Shown: positions 1-7,302 of the stretch, piece after piece
Layout: each line of letters starts with the position of its first letter
Numbering within the stretch: position 1 is the first letter of the stretch
DNA from: Nitrospinaceae bacterium
Lineage (GTDB): Bacteria > Nitrospinota > Nitrospinia > Nitrospinales > VA-1
NCBI GenBank assembly: GCA_029261435.1
Contig: JAJDBI010000181.1
Location: 1 to 22,550, forward strand
Direction of reading: 5' to 3'
DNA: 22,550 nt
Notes under the pieces: model-generated
What the model was told of the DNA's origin: nothing
Database searches by the model: none
Seen by the model: only the letters and a program-made list of their open reading frames with translations
Made by a program: the position numbers and the translations under genes

Positions 1-43
1 TAACTGTTTCTGCACCGGAAAAAAGCGGAAGTTTTTCACCCAC
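1..43 (-). CDS. hicA: HicA-like toxin, N-terminal fragment (runs off the window)
   Basis: The start of a gene on the minus strand, cut by the window edge. A GTG codon (43-41) shares its first G with the last base of the hicB TAG stop. It opens a frame reading M-G-E-K-L-P-L-F-S-G-A-E-T-V. The K-L-P-x-x-S-G-x-E-x-V pattern is what the N-terminus of HicA mRNA-interferase toxins looks like (a small dsRBD-like fold that cleaves mRNA). The position directly after hicB and the 1-base stop/start overlap suggest translational coupling. Only 14 codons are visible, so the catalytic histidine cannot be checked. The hicB-first order is the less common of the two known arrangements. Confidence 0.6.
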   Translation of the reverse strand, partial: MGEKLPLFSGAETV

Positions 44-243
44 TAAACCGAGACCTCAACCATCCTGTCCGGGTCAATGGTGTTTTTCATTTCCATCACC
101 TCCAGCCAACCCTCAATGGCTTCTTTGATGTTGTCTATGGCTTCTTCTCGCGTCTTGCCCTGAGAAAGACATCCCGGCAAAGCAGGGACTTCAGCAACAA
201 AATAACCTTGTTCGTCCTCTTCTATTGAGACATGAACCTTCAT
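43..243 (-). CDS. hicB: HicB-family antitoxin
   Basis: A 66-residue protein with the HicB partial RNase-H-like fold: an N-terminal beta strand M-K-V-H-V-S-I-E, then G-Y-F-V-A-E-V-P-A-L-P-G-C, then G-K-T-R-E-E-A-I-D-N-I-K-E-A-I. The 'P-x-L-P-G-C' segment followed by 'T-x-E-E-A' is the family hallmark. The frame stays open upstream to 285, but I start at the ATG at 243 because AGAGGA lies 9 bases before it and the family begins at this point. No C-terminal DNA-binding domain is present, so autoregulation may need another partner. The HicA-like frame overlaps its stop codon. Confidence 0.85.
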   Translation of the reverse strand: MKVHVSIEEDEQGYFVAEVPALPGCLSQGKTREEAIDNIKEAIEGWLEVMEMKNTIDPDRMVEVSV

Positions 244-316
244 ATATTGTTCCTCTTGATAAGATAGATAATGATACCTCTTCAAGGCATGTAGGCAAAG
301 GTTAAATATTGCACCC

Positions 317-1618
317 TCATGTTGTTCCTGAATTAGAGCCCATCATGTGTTGTGCGGCGACCCATCCCGTTGTCCAGGCATTTTGAAAATTGAAGCCGCC
401 GGTAATGCCATCGACATCCAGTATTTCGCCGGCGAAATAGAGTCCGGGGCAGATTTTACTTTCCATGCTTTTGAAATCTATTTCTCGCAGCGCCACCCCG
501 CCACACTCTACAAACTCGTCTTTAAACCGATTTTGTCCCGAGATGTTCAATTGAGATGCGACTAATACATTACAAAGTTGCGCCACCTCTTTTTTTGAGA
601 TCTGCGCCCATTGCTTGTCCTGATCAATCGAACACTTGTCCAGCAAACTCAGCCAGAACCGTTTTGGCAGGGTGTCGGGGTAAACATTCTTTAAATAACT
701 TTTCAAGTTTGCGGACTTCATCTTGTTCAACCGACTTTCTACCTCATTCGAATTTTCTGCACCCATCCAGTTGATGGTTAAAGTTCCGGTGTAGGCAGAC
801 TGCTTCATCTCACGCGCCGCCCAGGCCGATAGCTTTAATATGGCAGGACCACTCAAACCCCAATGCGTGATCAAAACAGGGCCCCTCTGCTTGAAAATAT
901 TTTTTCCTGTCTTTCCCACTTTTCCCGGCAATGTGAGCTTGAGCGAAGCATCCTTAAAGCTCAAACCTTCCAGTCCGGCAATCAAATCATCCTGAATGAT
1001 GAAGCTGAATAAAGAAGGCGCCCTTTCAGTAATAGAATGCCCTAAAGACTCAGCAAGCCGATACCCCCCAGCAACACTGCCCGTAGCCACAAGAACAGCA
1101 TCTGCGGTGTTTTTGCCATCAAAGGGACCTTTGCCAGTCGTTAGTTTGAACTTTTTTTGCGAACCATTGGGCGATACAACCTCAATGGCTTTCACCGGGC
1201 AGTTGGTGTTGAGTTTGATATTGTGTTTTTCGATCAGGTTAAAAAAACAATCGATGATCGTTTCAGAACTGTTCGTGTCGGGGAACATGCGGCCATCGGC
1301 CTCGGCTACCAGTTGCACACCGGCATTTTTAAACCACTCGACCGTGTCGCTGGCCTGAAACCGTTGCATGGGCGAGAGCAACTCACGCGAGCCACGTGGA
1401 TAGTTTTTGCAGAACATTTTAACGTCGAAACAATGATGCGTGACATTGCAGCGACCACCGCCAGAAATCCGGACTTTTTTGAGAACTTGGTCCGACGCCT
1501 CAAAAATCTGGATATCAACTGAAAACCCTTTTTGAAGAGCCAACTGCGCCGCACAAATAGCCGAGAAAAACCCCGCAGCACCGCCACCAATCACAGCAAT
1601 AGAATTATTTAAACTCAT
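317..1618 (-). CDS. FAD-dependent oxidoreductase, HI0933/YhiN (BaiN-RdsA) family
   Basis: A 433-residue flavoprotein, full length for the HI0933 family. The N-terminus has the dinucleotide-binding loop G-G-G-A-A-G-F (about residues 11-17), followed near residue 50 by the family signature R-I-S-G-G-G-R-C-N-V-T. The C-terminus has the FAD-closing motif F-A-G-E-I-L-D-V-D-G-I-T-G-G-F-N with N-x-Q-x-A. Members are NAD(P)H/FAD proteins. A few have been assigned roles in bile-acid or rRNA-related chemistry, but most have no known substrate, so no pathway is inferred. It ends 73 bases before hicB on the same strand. The Shine-Dalgarno before its ATG is weak. Confidence 0.9.
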   Translation of the reverse strand: MSLNNSIAVIGGGAAGFFSAICAAQLALQKGFSVDIQIFEASDQVLKKVRISGGGRCNVTHHCFDVKMFCKNYPRGSRELLSPMQRFQASDTVEWFKNAGVQLVAEADGRMFPDTNSSETIIDCFFNLIEKHNIKLNTNCPVKAIEVVSPNGSQKKFKLTTGKGPFDGKNTADAVLVATGSVAGGYRLAESLGHSITERAPSLFSFIIQDDLIAGLEGLSFKDASLKLTLPGKVGKTGKNIFKQRGPVLITHWGLSGPAILKLSAWAAREMKQSAYTGTLTINWMGAENSNEVESRLNKMKSANLKSYLKNVYPDTLPKRFWLSLLDKCSIDQDKQWAQISKKEVAQLCNVLVASQLNISGQNRFKDEFVECGGVALREIDFKSMESKICPGLYFAGEILDVDGITGGFNFQNAWTTGWVAAQHMMGSNSGTT

Positions 1619-2006
1619 TCAAGGTCCAAAGATAATAGGGAAGAATAGGGTGGGGATTATAACTTGCCGAGTGTGTGAATGAAAGGAAGGCCTCTTTGTG
1701 CTTTGATTATTCTGCTGTCATCTTGAGCCTGTTGAAGGGAGAGGCACTCGAGGAAGAAGTGTGATTGACAATCAGTGGTTTTCTTGGCCGATTAGGAAAA
1801 GGCAAAAGAGGCAGAAGTGCGTCCCTGGTAATACCGCACTTTAGTACCAATTTGGGGTACTTAATGAGCATCTAAGTTAAGTTTTTCAAAGATTTTAAAA
1901 AGGTCAACATCCTCATTTTCCAATCTCATTATTAACCCATCAACTGGATAATCTGCATCATTTCAAACTGCCTAAAAATTGTGTTTTCAGATATGAATGC
2001 CCATAA
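1619..2006. other. Intergenic region upstream of the RM block
   Basis: 388 bases without a convincing gene between the divergent flavoprotein and RM genes, so both promoters should lie here. It holds a diverged copy (1714-1740) of a short sequence resembling the dispersed 'TGTCATTCTGAGC' repeats seen in many bacterial genomes. It also holds two adjacent perfect inverted repeats (1815-1861, listed separately). Base composition becomes AT-rich from about 1860. No clear -35/-10 pair or strong Shine-Dalgarno was found for the RM gene. Confidence 0.6.
1815..1861. promoter_or_regulatory. Two tandem inverted repeats, possible operator
   Basis: AAGTGCG (1815-1821) is perfectly repeated inverted at 1835-1841 with a 13-base loop. 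Two bases on, AGTACC (1843-1848) is inverted at 1856-1861 with a 7-base spacer. Neither is followed by a T run, so they do not look like terminators. They mark the point where AT-rich RM DNA begins, about 150-190 bases upstream of the RM start. An operator for a regulator such as the Xre protein at 5767-5976 is possible but unproven. Confidence 0.35.
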
Positions 2007-4085
2007 ATGTTACCGGAAAATTTCTTGTTATGCTATAAAGCTTCGATATATAAGTTCAGAAACTCCTACCCATATTTTGCCTCTTTAATGATTAAACAAA
2101 ATAAAATTAGTCCGAAAATTATCATAATTCCCGAAGGAAAAATCTGTGATTACATAGATGGTGAATTCCGAGCTGACACACCAGAAGAATATGTTCGCCA
2201 AAATATAGAAAAAAGACTTGTTATTGAACATGGTTACGAAAAAGAAAAAATTCAGATTGAAAAAACCATTGCGGTTGGTTCCAAAAAACCCAGAGTAGAC
2301 ATTGTTATATACAACAAAGATTCCCAAGATCTCTCCCAAGAAGATATTTCTATTATTATCGAATGTAAAAAAGAGTCAATTGGACCCAACCTTAAAAAGG
2401 ATGGAATAGGGCAACTTCAATCTTACATGGCAGCTTGTCCAAATTGTGAATGGGGCATGTGGACAAACGGAAAACAGAAAGAAGTTTTTCGAAAAATAGT
2501 CAATAAAAAAGGAAAACTTGAATTTGTTGATTATAATGACATCCCCTCCTCAGATTGTTCTGTTGAAGACATTGATAGGCCTCAGCGCCATACTCTTAAG
2601 AATGCAGTAGAAGATAATCTTCTTTTCGTTTTTAAAGCTTGTCATAACCATATATACATTACTGATGGACTCCAAAAACAACCAGCTTTTTTTGAATTCT
2701 TAAAAGTTATTTTCTGCAAAATAGAGGATGAAAGGAATATTCCTAAACCCCTCGAATTCTTTAGTACGTCAAAAGAAAAGACATCTCCAGATGGGCAATT
2801 GACTGTAAAAAATCGAATTTCAAAAATATTTGAAAGAGTTAAGAAAAAATATTCTAAAATTTTTGATCCTAATGATGAAATAAAATTAAAACCGAGAAGC
2901 CTCGCATATATTTCTAGCGAACTTCAAAAATATTCTTTTTTAAATACCCACATAGATATTAAAGGAAAAGCATATGAAGAGTTAGTAGGAGCAAATCTTC
3001 GAGGGGATCGTGGAGAATTTTTCACACCCAGAAATGTTATGCATATGGCGGTAGAAATGCTCAGTCCAAAGATAAACGAAAAAATTTTAGATCCTACATG
3101 TGGAACAGGGGGATTTCTTGTTATTTCTATGAATAAAGTGGTTTCTGGATTAGAAAGTCAATTAATTAAAGAATTTAAAAAATCAAAAGATAAATGGGAA
3201 TATAGCCAAATTAAAGTTTACCAAGAAAAGATTGCAGAAATTGCAGCAAATTATTTCTTTGGCTTCGACTTAAACCCCGATCTTGTTAAAGCTACAAAAA
3301 TGAACATGGTGATGAATAATGACGGGAGCGGAAATATTCTTCAAAATGATTCTCTTTTGCCTCCTCATGAGTGGGAGGACAGTTTTAAAACGAAAATTGC
3401 GGAAGTTCTAAAAATCGAAAAGTCTTCATTGACCAGCCATAAGTCAATAGATTTATTTGATTTGATTATTACTAATCCACCATTTGGAAGCAAAATTCCA
3501 ATTCAAGACCCTCATATTTTAGAGCAATTTGACTTAGGTCATATTTGGGAAAAAGATAAAAATTTAGAAGGTTCGTGGCAAATCACAAATAGACTCCAAG
3601 GATCAGTGCCCCCTGAAATATTATTTGTTGAGCGTTGCCTTCAATTTTTAAAACCAGGAGGAAGAATGGGCATAGTTTTACCAGATGCCATTCTTGGAGC
3701 ACCTGGTTTGGGATATATTCGTCATTGGCTTATTAAAAATACCCGGATAATAGCTAGTGTTGACCTTCATGTGGACACATTCCAACCTAGAAATGGGACA
3801 CAGACATCAGTACTTTTTCTTCAGAAAAAACAATTAAAAGATATCGAACATGAAGAAAAGGATGGAGTGATGAAGGACTACTCCATTTTTATGGCTATGG
3901 TTGATAAGGTTGGTCATGACAAAAGAGGCAATTCAGTTTTCAAAAGGGATAAACATGGGAACGAAATTTTAGTCCCTGATATTACAGAGAAATCGGAATC
4001 AAAGAAGAAGGTCATTGACGATCAAACTACTGATGTTCCCCTAGTTTTTTCGAAATGGAAAAAACTTGAGGGTCTTTCATGGTGA
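2007..4085 (+). CDS. Fused restriction nuclease-N6-adenine DNA methyltransferase (RM subunit)
   Basis: A 692-residue protein with three parts. Residues about 40-160 resemble the HsdR N-terminal nuclease fold, with D98, E119-C-K121 and a following Q-L-Q-S-Y (136-140): an intact PD-(D/E)xK-type arrangement. A helical segment (about 200-330) leads into a gamma-type N6-adenine methylase. That domain has G-E-F-F-T-P-R (motif X region, near 338), D-P-T-C-G-T-G-G-F (SAM-binding motif I, about 362-370) and N-P-P-F-G (catalytic motif IV, about 490). The C-terminal region would contact the specificity subunit. The layout matches the A subunit of BcgI-like Type IIB/IIG enzymes better than plain HsdM. 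The start is uncertain: residues 1-27 look unconserved and ATG 2088 (M-I-K-Q-N-K) may be the true one; neither has a clear Shine-Dalgarno. It overlaps the S gene by 7 bases. Confidence 0.88.
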   Translation: MLPENFLLCYKASIYKFRNSYPYFASLMIKQNKISPKIIIIPEGKICDYIDGEFRADTPEEYVRQNIEKRLVIEHGYEKEKIQIEKTIAVGSKKPRVDIVIYNKDSQDLSQEDISIIIECKKESIGPNLKKDGIGQLQSYMAACPNCEWGMWTNGKQKEVFRKIVNKKGKLEFVDYNDIPSSDCSVEDIDRPQRHTLKNAVEDNLLFVFKACHNHIYITDGLQKQPAFFEFLKVIFCKIEDERNIPKPLEFFSTSKEKTSPDGQLTVKNRISKIFERVKKKYSKIFDPNDEIKLKPRSLAYISSELQKYSFLNTHIDIKGKAYEELVGANLRGDRGEFFTPRNVMHMAVEMLSPKINEKILDPTCGTGGFLVISMNKVVSGLESQLIKEFKKSKDKWEYSQIKVYQEKIAEIAANYFFGFDLNPDLVKATKMNMVMNNDGSGNILQNDSLLPPHEWEDSFKTKIAEVLKIEKSSLTSHKSIDLFDLIITNPPFGSKIPIQDPHILEQFDLGHIWEKDKNLEGSWQITNRLQGSVPPEILFVERCLQFLKPGGRMGIVLPDAILGAPGLGYIRHWLIKNTRIIASVDLHVDTFQPRNGTQTSVLFLQKKQLKDIEHEEKDGVMKDYSIFMAMVDKVGHDKRGNSVFKRDKHGNEILVPDITEKSESKKKVIDDQTTDVPLVFSKWKKLEGLSW

Positions 4086-5548
4086 AAGATTCATTAATAT
4101 TTAGCTCTAATCTTTCTGGATATGATTTTGATGATTTAGCCAAGAATGATCTGCGCTGGTGTTCAACTAAACTTAATGAGGTTTTAGAAAAATCTTTGAG
4201 GCTTGAGGCCAGCTTTTTTACAGAAGGTAAGTATGCCAGAAAAGTGATTAGTAATTGTAAATGGCCAAAGGTTACTCTATGTGGAGCTAATGGCTTAGCA
4301 AAAGCTTATCACCGTCCTCGATTTAAAAGAATTTGGGTTTCTAAATCAGAATACCCAATCTTTCAACCCTCCCAAGTATTAGAGGTTTTTCCAAAGCCAA
4401 GTGGTTTTATATCAAAACTTACAAAAACGGATATTAATCTATTAAGGGTTAAAAAAGGCCAAATTCTTTTGACCTGTTCTGGAACTATTGGGAATTGCAC
4501 AGTTGTTGGCAAAACTTTAGATAATCAAATTTTCAGCCATGATTTAATACGAATTAATTGTAATACTGAAACCGATGCAGGATTTCTTTACGCCTTCCTT
4601 AAAACAAAAATAGGAAATACTCTATTAACTACAAATGAATATGGCTCAGTGGTTTCCCACATTGAACCGGAACATCTTGATTCGATTAAAATTCCCAAAC
4701 CTTCCTTAAGTTTAAGAAACCGAGTGCACGAATTGATTATGCGCTCATTTGAATTGCGAGATGAATCAAATATTTTATTGGATAAGGCAAATCAACTCCT
4801 TATTAAGACTCTTAGTTTGCCACCCTTTGATGATCTAAAGCCAAAATATTTTGACAATTCCTTCAATGTTAAAAATTTCAATATAAATTTATCTAATTTA
4901 GAAAATCGATTAGATGGATCTTTTCATGTTCCTTTGGTGAAACTTATTCTATCTAAATTTAAGAATGGGGTAGAAGAAATAACCACTATCGATGATCCTA
5001 AAGCTAGTAGCAGAGTATTTCTTCCAGGCCGATTCAGCCGGGTTTATGTTGAAGAGGGACGAGGGGCTAAGTTTTTTGGTGGAAAACAACTTTTTGAGCT
5101 TGATCCTTTAACTAATAAATATCTTTCCTTGTCTTTACATGAAGAAAGGATAAAGAATCAACTTGTCCTTAAAGAAAACATGATAGTTATTTCTCGAAGC
5201 GGAACAATTGGGAAGGTCGCTCTCGTTCCTAAACATTGGGAGGGGTATTGCGCTAGCGAGGATCAAATTAGGATTGTAAGCAAAAAAAATATAGCAGGAT
5301 TTATTTGTGTATTTCTAAACTCGACTTATGGACAAGCTCTTCTTAAAAAATTCATATTCGGGTCGGTCCAAGATCATATTGATGATATTCAGGTTTCTAA
5401 AACTCCCCTTCCCCTTTTAAAAGACAAATCAATCCAAAAAAAGATCAACCAGCTTGCTTTAGATGCAAATCAAAAACGTACAGAGGCTTATCAACTTGAA
5501 CAAAAAGCAATACAAATTACAAACGAAAAAATTACTTTTGCTCCCTAA
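4079..5548 (+). CDS. hsdS: DNA specificity (S) subunit, Type I/BcgI-like, two target-recognition domains
   Basis: A 489-residue S subunit that selects the DNA target for the fused nuclease-methylase. It has the usual pseudo-repeat of two target-recognition domains separated by helical spacers. Each carries the typical strand-turn motif: V-K-K-G-Q-I-L-L-T-C-S-G-T-I-G at about 122 and L-K-E-N-M-I-V-I-S-R-S-G-T-I-G-K at about 364. Long helices follow at about 215-250 and at the C-terminus (Q-K-R-T-E-A-Y-Q-L-E-Q-K). The two TRDs differ in sequence, so a bipartite asymmetric target is expected. The ATGGTGA overlap with the upstream gene implies translational coupling. No third gene for an HsdR motor follows; a tRNA fossil and an opposing xre gene come next. 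Confidence 0.9.
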   Translation: MVKDSLIFSSNLSGYDFDDLAKNDLRWCSTKLNEVLEKSLRLEASFFTEGKYARKVISNCKWPKVTLCGANGLAKAYHRPRFKRIWVSKSEYPIFQPSQVLEVFPKPSGFISKLTKTDINLLRVKKGQILLTCSGTIGNCTVVGKTLDNQIFSHDLIRINCNTETDAGFLYAFLKTKIGNTLLTTNEYGSVVSHIEPEHLDSIKIPKPSLSLRNRVHELIMRSFELRDESNILLDKANQLLIKTLSLPPFDDLKPKYFDNSFNVKNFNINLSNLENRLDGSFHVPLVKLILSKFKNGVEEITTIDDPKASSRVFLPGRFSRVYVEEGRGAKFFGGKQLFELDPLTNKYLSLSLHEERIKNQLVLKENMIVISRSGTIGKVALVPKHWEGYCASEDQIRIVSKKNIAGFICVFLNSTYGQALLKKFIFGSVQDHIDDIQVSKTPLPLLKDKSIQKKINQLALDANQKRTEAYQLEQKAIQITNEKITFAP

Positions 5549-5677
5549 GTCCTAAATTTCAAGTATTGGTAGGAATTAATTCAAATAATTTTCGGTAATT
5601 GTCTCTTATATATGCCCTCCAATATGACTACTAAAGTAAAAATGGCTTATGAGAAATTTCATGTGCTCTTGTATTAA

Positions 5678-5735
5678 TGGAATCAGAGGGCGAAATTGAA
5701 CCGCCGACCTACTGATTGCAAATTAGTTGTTCTGG
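5678..5735 (-). pseudogene. 3' portion of a tRNA with encoded CCA (probable attachment-site remnant)
   Basis: On the minus strand this holds most of a tRNA, lacking the 5' acceptor strand and the 5' half of the D-arm. Visible parts are the D-stem 3' side (AGAAC, about 5733-5729), a 17-base anticodon arm (5727-5711) with 5-base stems (one A-C mismatch) and loop TTTGCAA, and a 5-base variable loop. A well-paired T-arm follows (5705-5689, GGCGG-TTCAATT-TCGCC), then a 7-base acceptor 3' strand (5688-5682), a discriminator and CCA (5680-5678). No matching 5' acceptor strand exists upstream. The literal anticodon would be UGC. The arm resembles tRNA-Thr(UGU) genes with a changed third anticodon base, but that is recall rather than alignment. 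Such 3' tRNA ends are typical att-site duplications left by integrases. Confidence 0.75.
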
Positions 5736-5766
5736 CTGGTTTTTCGTTGGTGTGAAAATAAGTTAA

Positions 5767-5976
5767 TTATTCCAGTAATTTTCCAGGTTTTACTTTCAGG
5801 GTCTTCGCCAACCGATAGATATTGATCAGGCTTATATTTCTTCTTCCTTGTTCAACCCCTCCAACGTAGGAGCGGTCCATATCTGCTTCCAAAGCGAGTC
5901 TTTCCTGCGACCAGCCTTTATTCTTTCTTAGAGTTCGTATTTGGTTTCCAAATTGAACTCTAGGGTCCTTTTTCAA
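5767..5976 (-). CDS. Small Xre-family helix-turn-helix regulator
   Basis: A 69-residue protein that is essentially one HTH_3 domain: F-G-N-Q-I-R-T-L-R, then the W-S-Q-E-R-L-A-L-E-A helix 2 and the recognition helix region D-R-S-Y-V-G-G-V-E-Q-G-R-R-N, then I-N-I-Y-R-L-A-K-T-L. The start is TTG (5976-5974) with GGAG about 7 bases upstream. Single-domain proteins of this size include RM controller (C) proteins and toxin-antitoxin or phage repressors. It is convergent with the RM operon and abuts the tRNA remnant. The divergent region 5977-6151 carries repeats that could be its operators. A role in controlling the RM system is inference only. Confidence 0.85.
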   Translation of the reverse strand: MKKDPRVQFGNQIRTLRKNKGWSQERLALEADMDRSYVGGVEQGRRNISLINIYRLAKTLKVKPGKLLE

Positions 5977-6066
5977 ATTGTTTCTCCAGCCTTATAGGCA
6001 TTTGCGTCCTGTAATTTCTTAATGTCCTACTAGGGATTAGACCAATATGAGGGTTTTAATACCACG

Positions 6067-6116
6067 GGTTATAGGTATCATTTTGCTTGCAAAATATGAT
6101 GGTTATAAGTATCATT
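6067..6116. promoter_or_regulatory. Direct repeats flanking a palindrome, operator-like
   Basis: GGTTATAGGTATCATT (6067-6082) recurs as GGTTATAAGTATCATT (6101-6116), 15 of 16 bases identical and offset by 34 bases. Between them is the palindrome TTTTGC-TT-GCAAAA (6081-6094), whose arms continue imperfectly to 6078 and 6100. The element lies between the divergent xre gene (start 5976) and the gene at 6152. This is a typical place and form for a repressor operator, plausibly of the Xre protein. Confidence 0.45.
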
Positions 6117-6151
6117 CTTGTCATGGCTTTAAATGAAATGGGGGAGGGCCA

Positions 6152-6622
6152 GTGGAGGGAGACAATCTAAAAACAGAGCAGGGGATCAGTGAGTGTTATC
6201 TGGAAGGGTGCTTGAAGCATTCAGGGTCCATCAGTGGGTTCATCCACGTCTTCACCCAGTTGGTCAAAGCATCGGAAGGGGATGGGCGTTTGGTTCTCGC
6301 TGATGTCGATGAAGCGTTGGCCCGCTTGCTGGGTGAACTCGGCGCCATTACCCTTTCAGGGCATAAAGGCAGAGGAGGGGATACCACACGCACGCTGGAC
6401 CCAATGAGAAGCACGGGCAATGAAGGCGATTCGCTAGACATGATGAACCGGCTCTTTTGGCTGAGTAATGAGACGTTTCCACCCCCTGTTGAAGAGGTGA
6501 TCGCTCAAGCAGCCGAAAGCCTCGCCGACCCCAACTTCTTCATCGCAGAAATTTCCGGCATTATCAGTGCCCTCGTCGAATTAAAATCCGTCGCGGAGAC
6601 AATGAAAGCTGAAAAACTATAG
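6152..6622 (+). CDS. Hypothetical protein, 156 aa
   Basis: I do not recognise this protein. It starts at GTG (6152) with a purine-rich GGGGGAGGG about 5-10 bases upstream. It has no signal peptide or membrane segment. The N-terminal half (H-V-F-T-Q-L-V-K-A, L-A-D-V-D-E-A-L-A-R-L-L-G) and the C-terminal half (V-E-E-V-I-A-Q-A-A-E-S-L) look helical. They are joined by a glycine- and charge-rich linker of roughly residues 70-95 that is probably disordered. GC content rises sharply compared with the AT-rich block before it, so it likely belongs to the host backbone. A diverged gene-end repeat follows immediately. Confidence 0.6.
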   Translation: MEGDNLKTEQGISECYLEGCLKHSGSISGFIHVFTQLVKASEGDGRLVLADVDEALARLLGELGAITLSGHKGRGGDTTRTLDPMRSTGNEGDSLDMMNRLFWLSNETFPPPVEEVIAQAAESLADPNFFIAEISGIISALVELKSVAETMKAEKL

Positions 6623-6669
6623 TATTGCGCTTGATGGCTCCGATTGATTGTCGGGCTATGTAGTGCCAG
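6622..6669 (-). repeat. Diverged repeat, copy B (relic of a gene 3' end)
   Basis: This 48-base stretch matches 8618-8665 at 36 of 48 positions without gaps. In the other copy the segment holds the stop codon and last codons of the membrane-protein gene at 8652-9071 on the minus strand. Here a TAG (6658-6656) sits at the equivalent place, preceded by codons reading E-A-G-T-T where the other copy reads T-G-T-A. It may be the decayed end of a second copy of that gene. A 63-codon open frame (6656-6847 minus) ends here but looks spurious. Confidence 0.45.
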
Positions 6670-6823
6670 CCTCATGTGATATCCCCAACATTAACATCAT
6701 GCCCCGGAGGGGTACGCCTAGTGGTAAGCAGTGATTTCCGACTGTTTTTCGTATAAAATATCCTTTCGCCAAACTCTTTACGCGTAACGTTTCCGGCATT
6801 TTCAGGAAATCAAAATATAACTC

Positions 6824-7285
6824 ATGAAAAAAGACGACTCTCAACATCTTTTATTTGCCAAATCCACCAACCAGTTGGTGTGGCAGTTATTAGAGAAAAA
6901 GCGGCGCACTGCTGAAGAAGAGGAGATGATGATCGAGGCTGCGCATGCGTCTTATTTTCATTGGTTGAAGGCGGGTAGCCGGGTGAATCACCAGCGTGGG
7001 TTATGGCTGGTATCCCGAGTGTATGCTGCGGTTAAAGATGCCGTCAACTCCCTGCGATATGCTCGGAAGTGCTTGGAGTTGACGAAACGTTATCCGAAAG
7101 AAATGCAGGATTTTGATTTGGCCTATGCCTACGAAGCCAACGCCCGCGCCAGCTTTTTAAGCAAACGATCTGGGGAAGGAAAAAAGTTTTTTGCGCTCGC
7201 AAAAACAGCCGGTGAAAAGATCGGAGACTCTGAAGACAAAAATATTTTCTTCAATGATTTCAAGTTCAACCAATTGATGAAATAA
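6824..7285 (+). CDS. TPR-like helical hypothetical protein, 153 aa
   Basis: A soluble, all-helical protein. It resembles a widespread uncharacterised family in which 'A-A-H-A-S-x-x-H-W-L' and 'N-H-Q-R-G-x-W-L-x-S-R-V-Y' are conserved (residues about 43-70). These are followed by TPR-like helices (A-V-N-S-L-R-Y-A-R-K-C-L-E-L-T, then A-Y-A-Y-E-A-N-A-R-A). The repeat geometry suggests a protein-interaction module. No enzyme motif is visible. The ATG has only a weak Shine-Dalgarno. It is convergent with the VOC gene, ending 17 bases from it. Confidence 0.75.
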   Translation: MKKDDSQHLLFAKSTNQLVWQLLEKKRRTAEEEEMMIEAAHASYFHWLKAGSRVNHQRGLWLVSRVYAAVKDAVNSLRYARKCLELTKRYPKEMQDFDLAYAYEANARASFLSKRSGEGKKFFALAKTAGEKIGDSEDKNIFFNDFKFNQLMK

Positions 7286-7302
7286 TTTTTCCACCTCGCC
7301 TT

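Noticed and set aside
6656..6847. 63-codon minus-strand frame
   Set aside because: No Shine-Dalgarno and no family resemblance, and it overlaps the start of the better-supported gene at 6824. Only its end matches the repeat.
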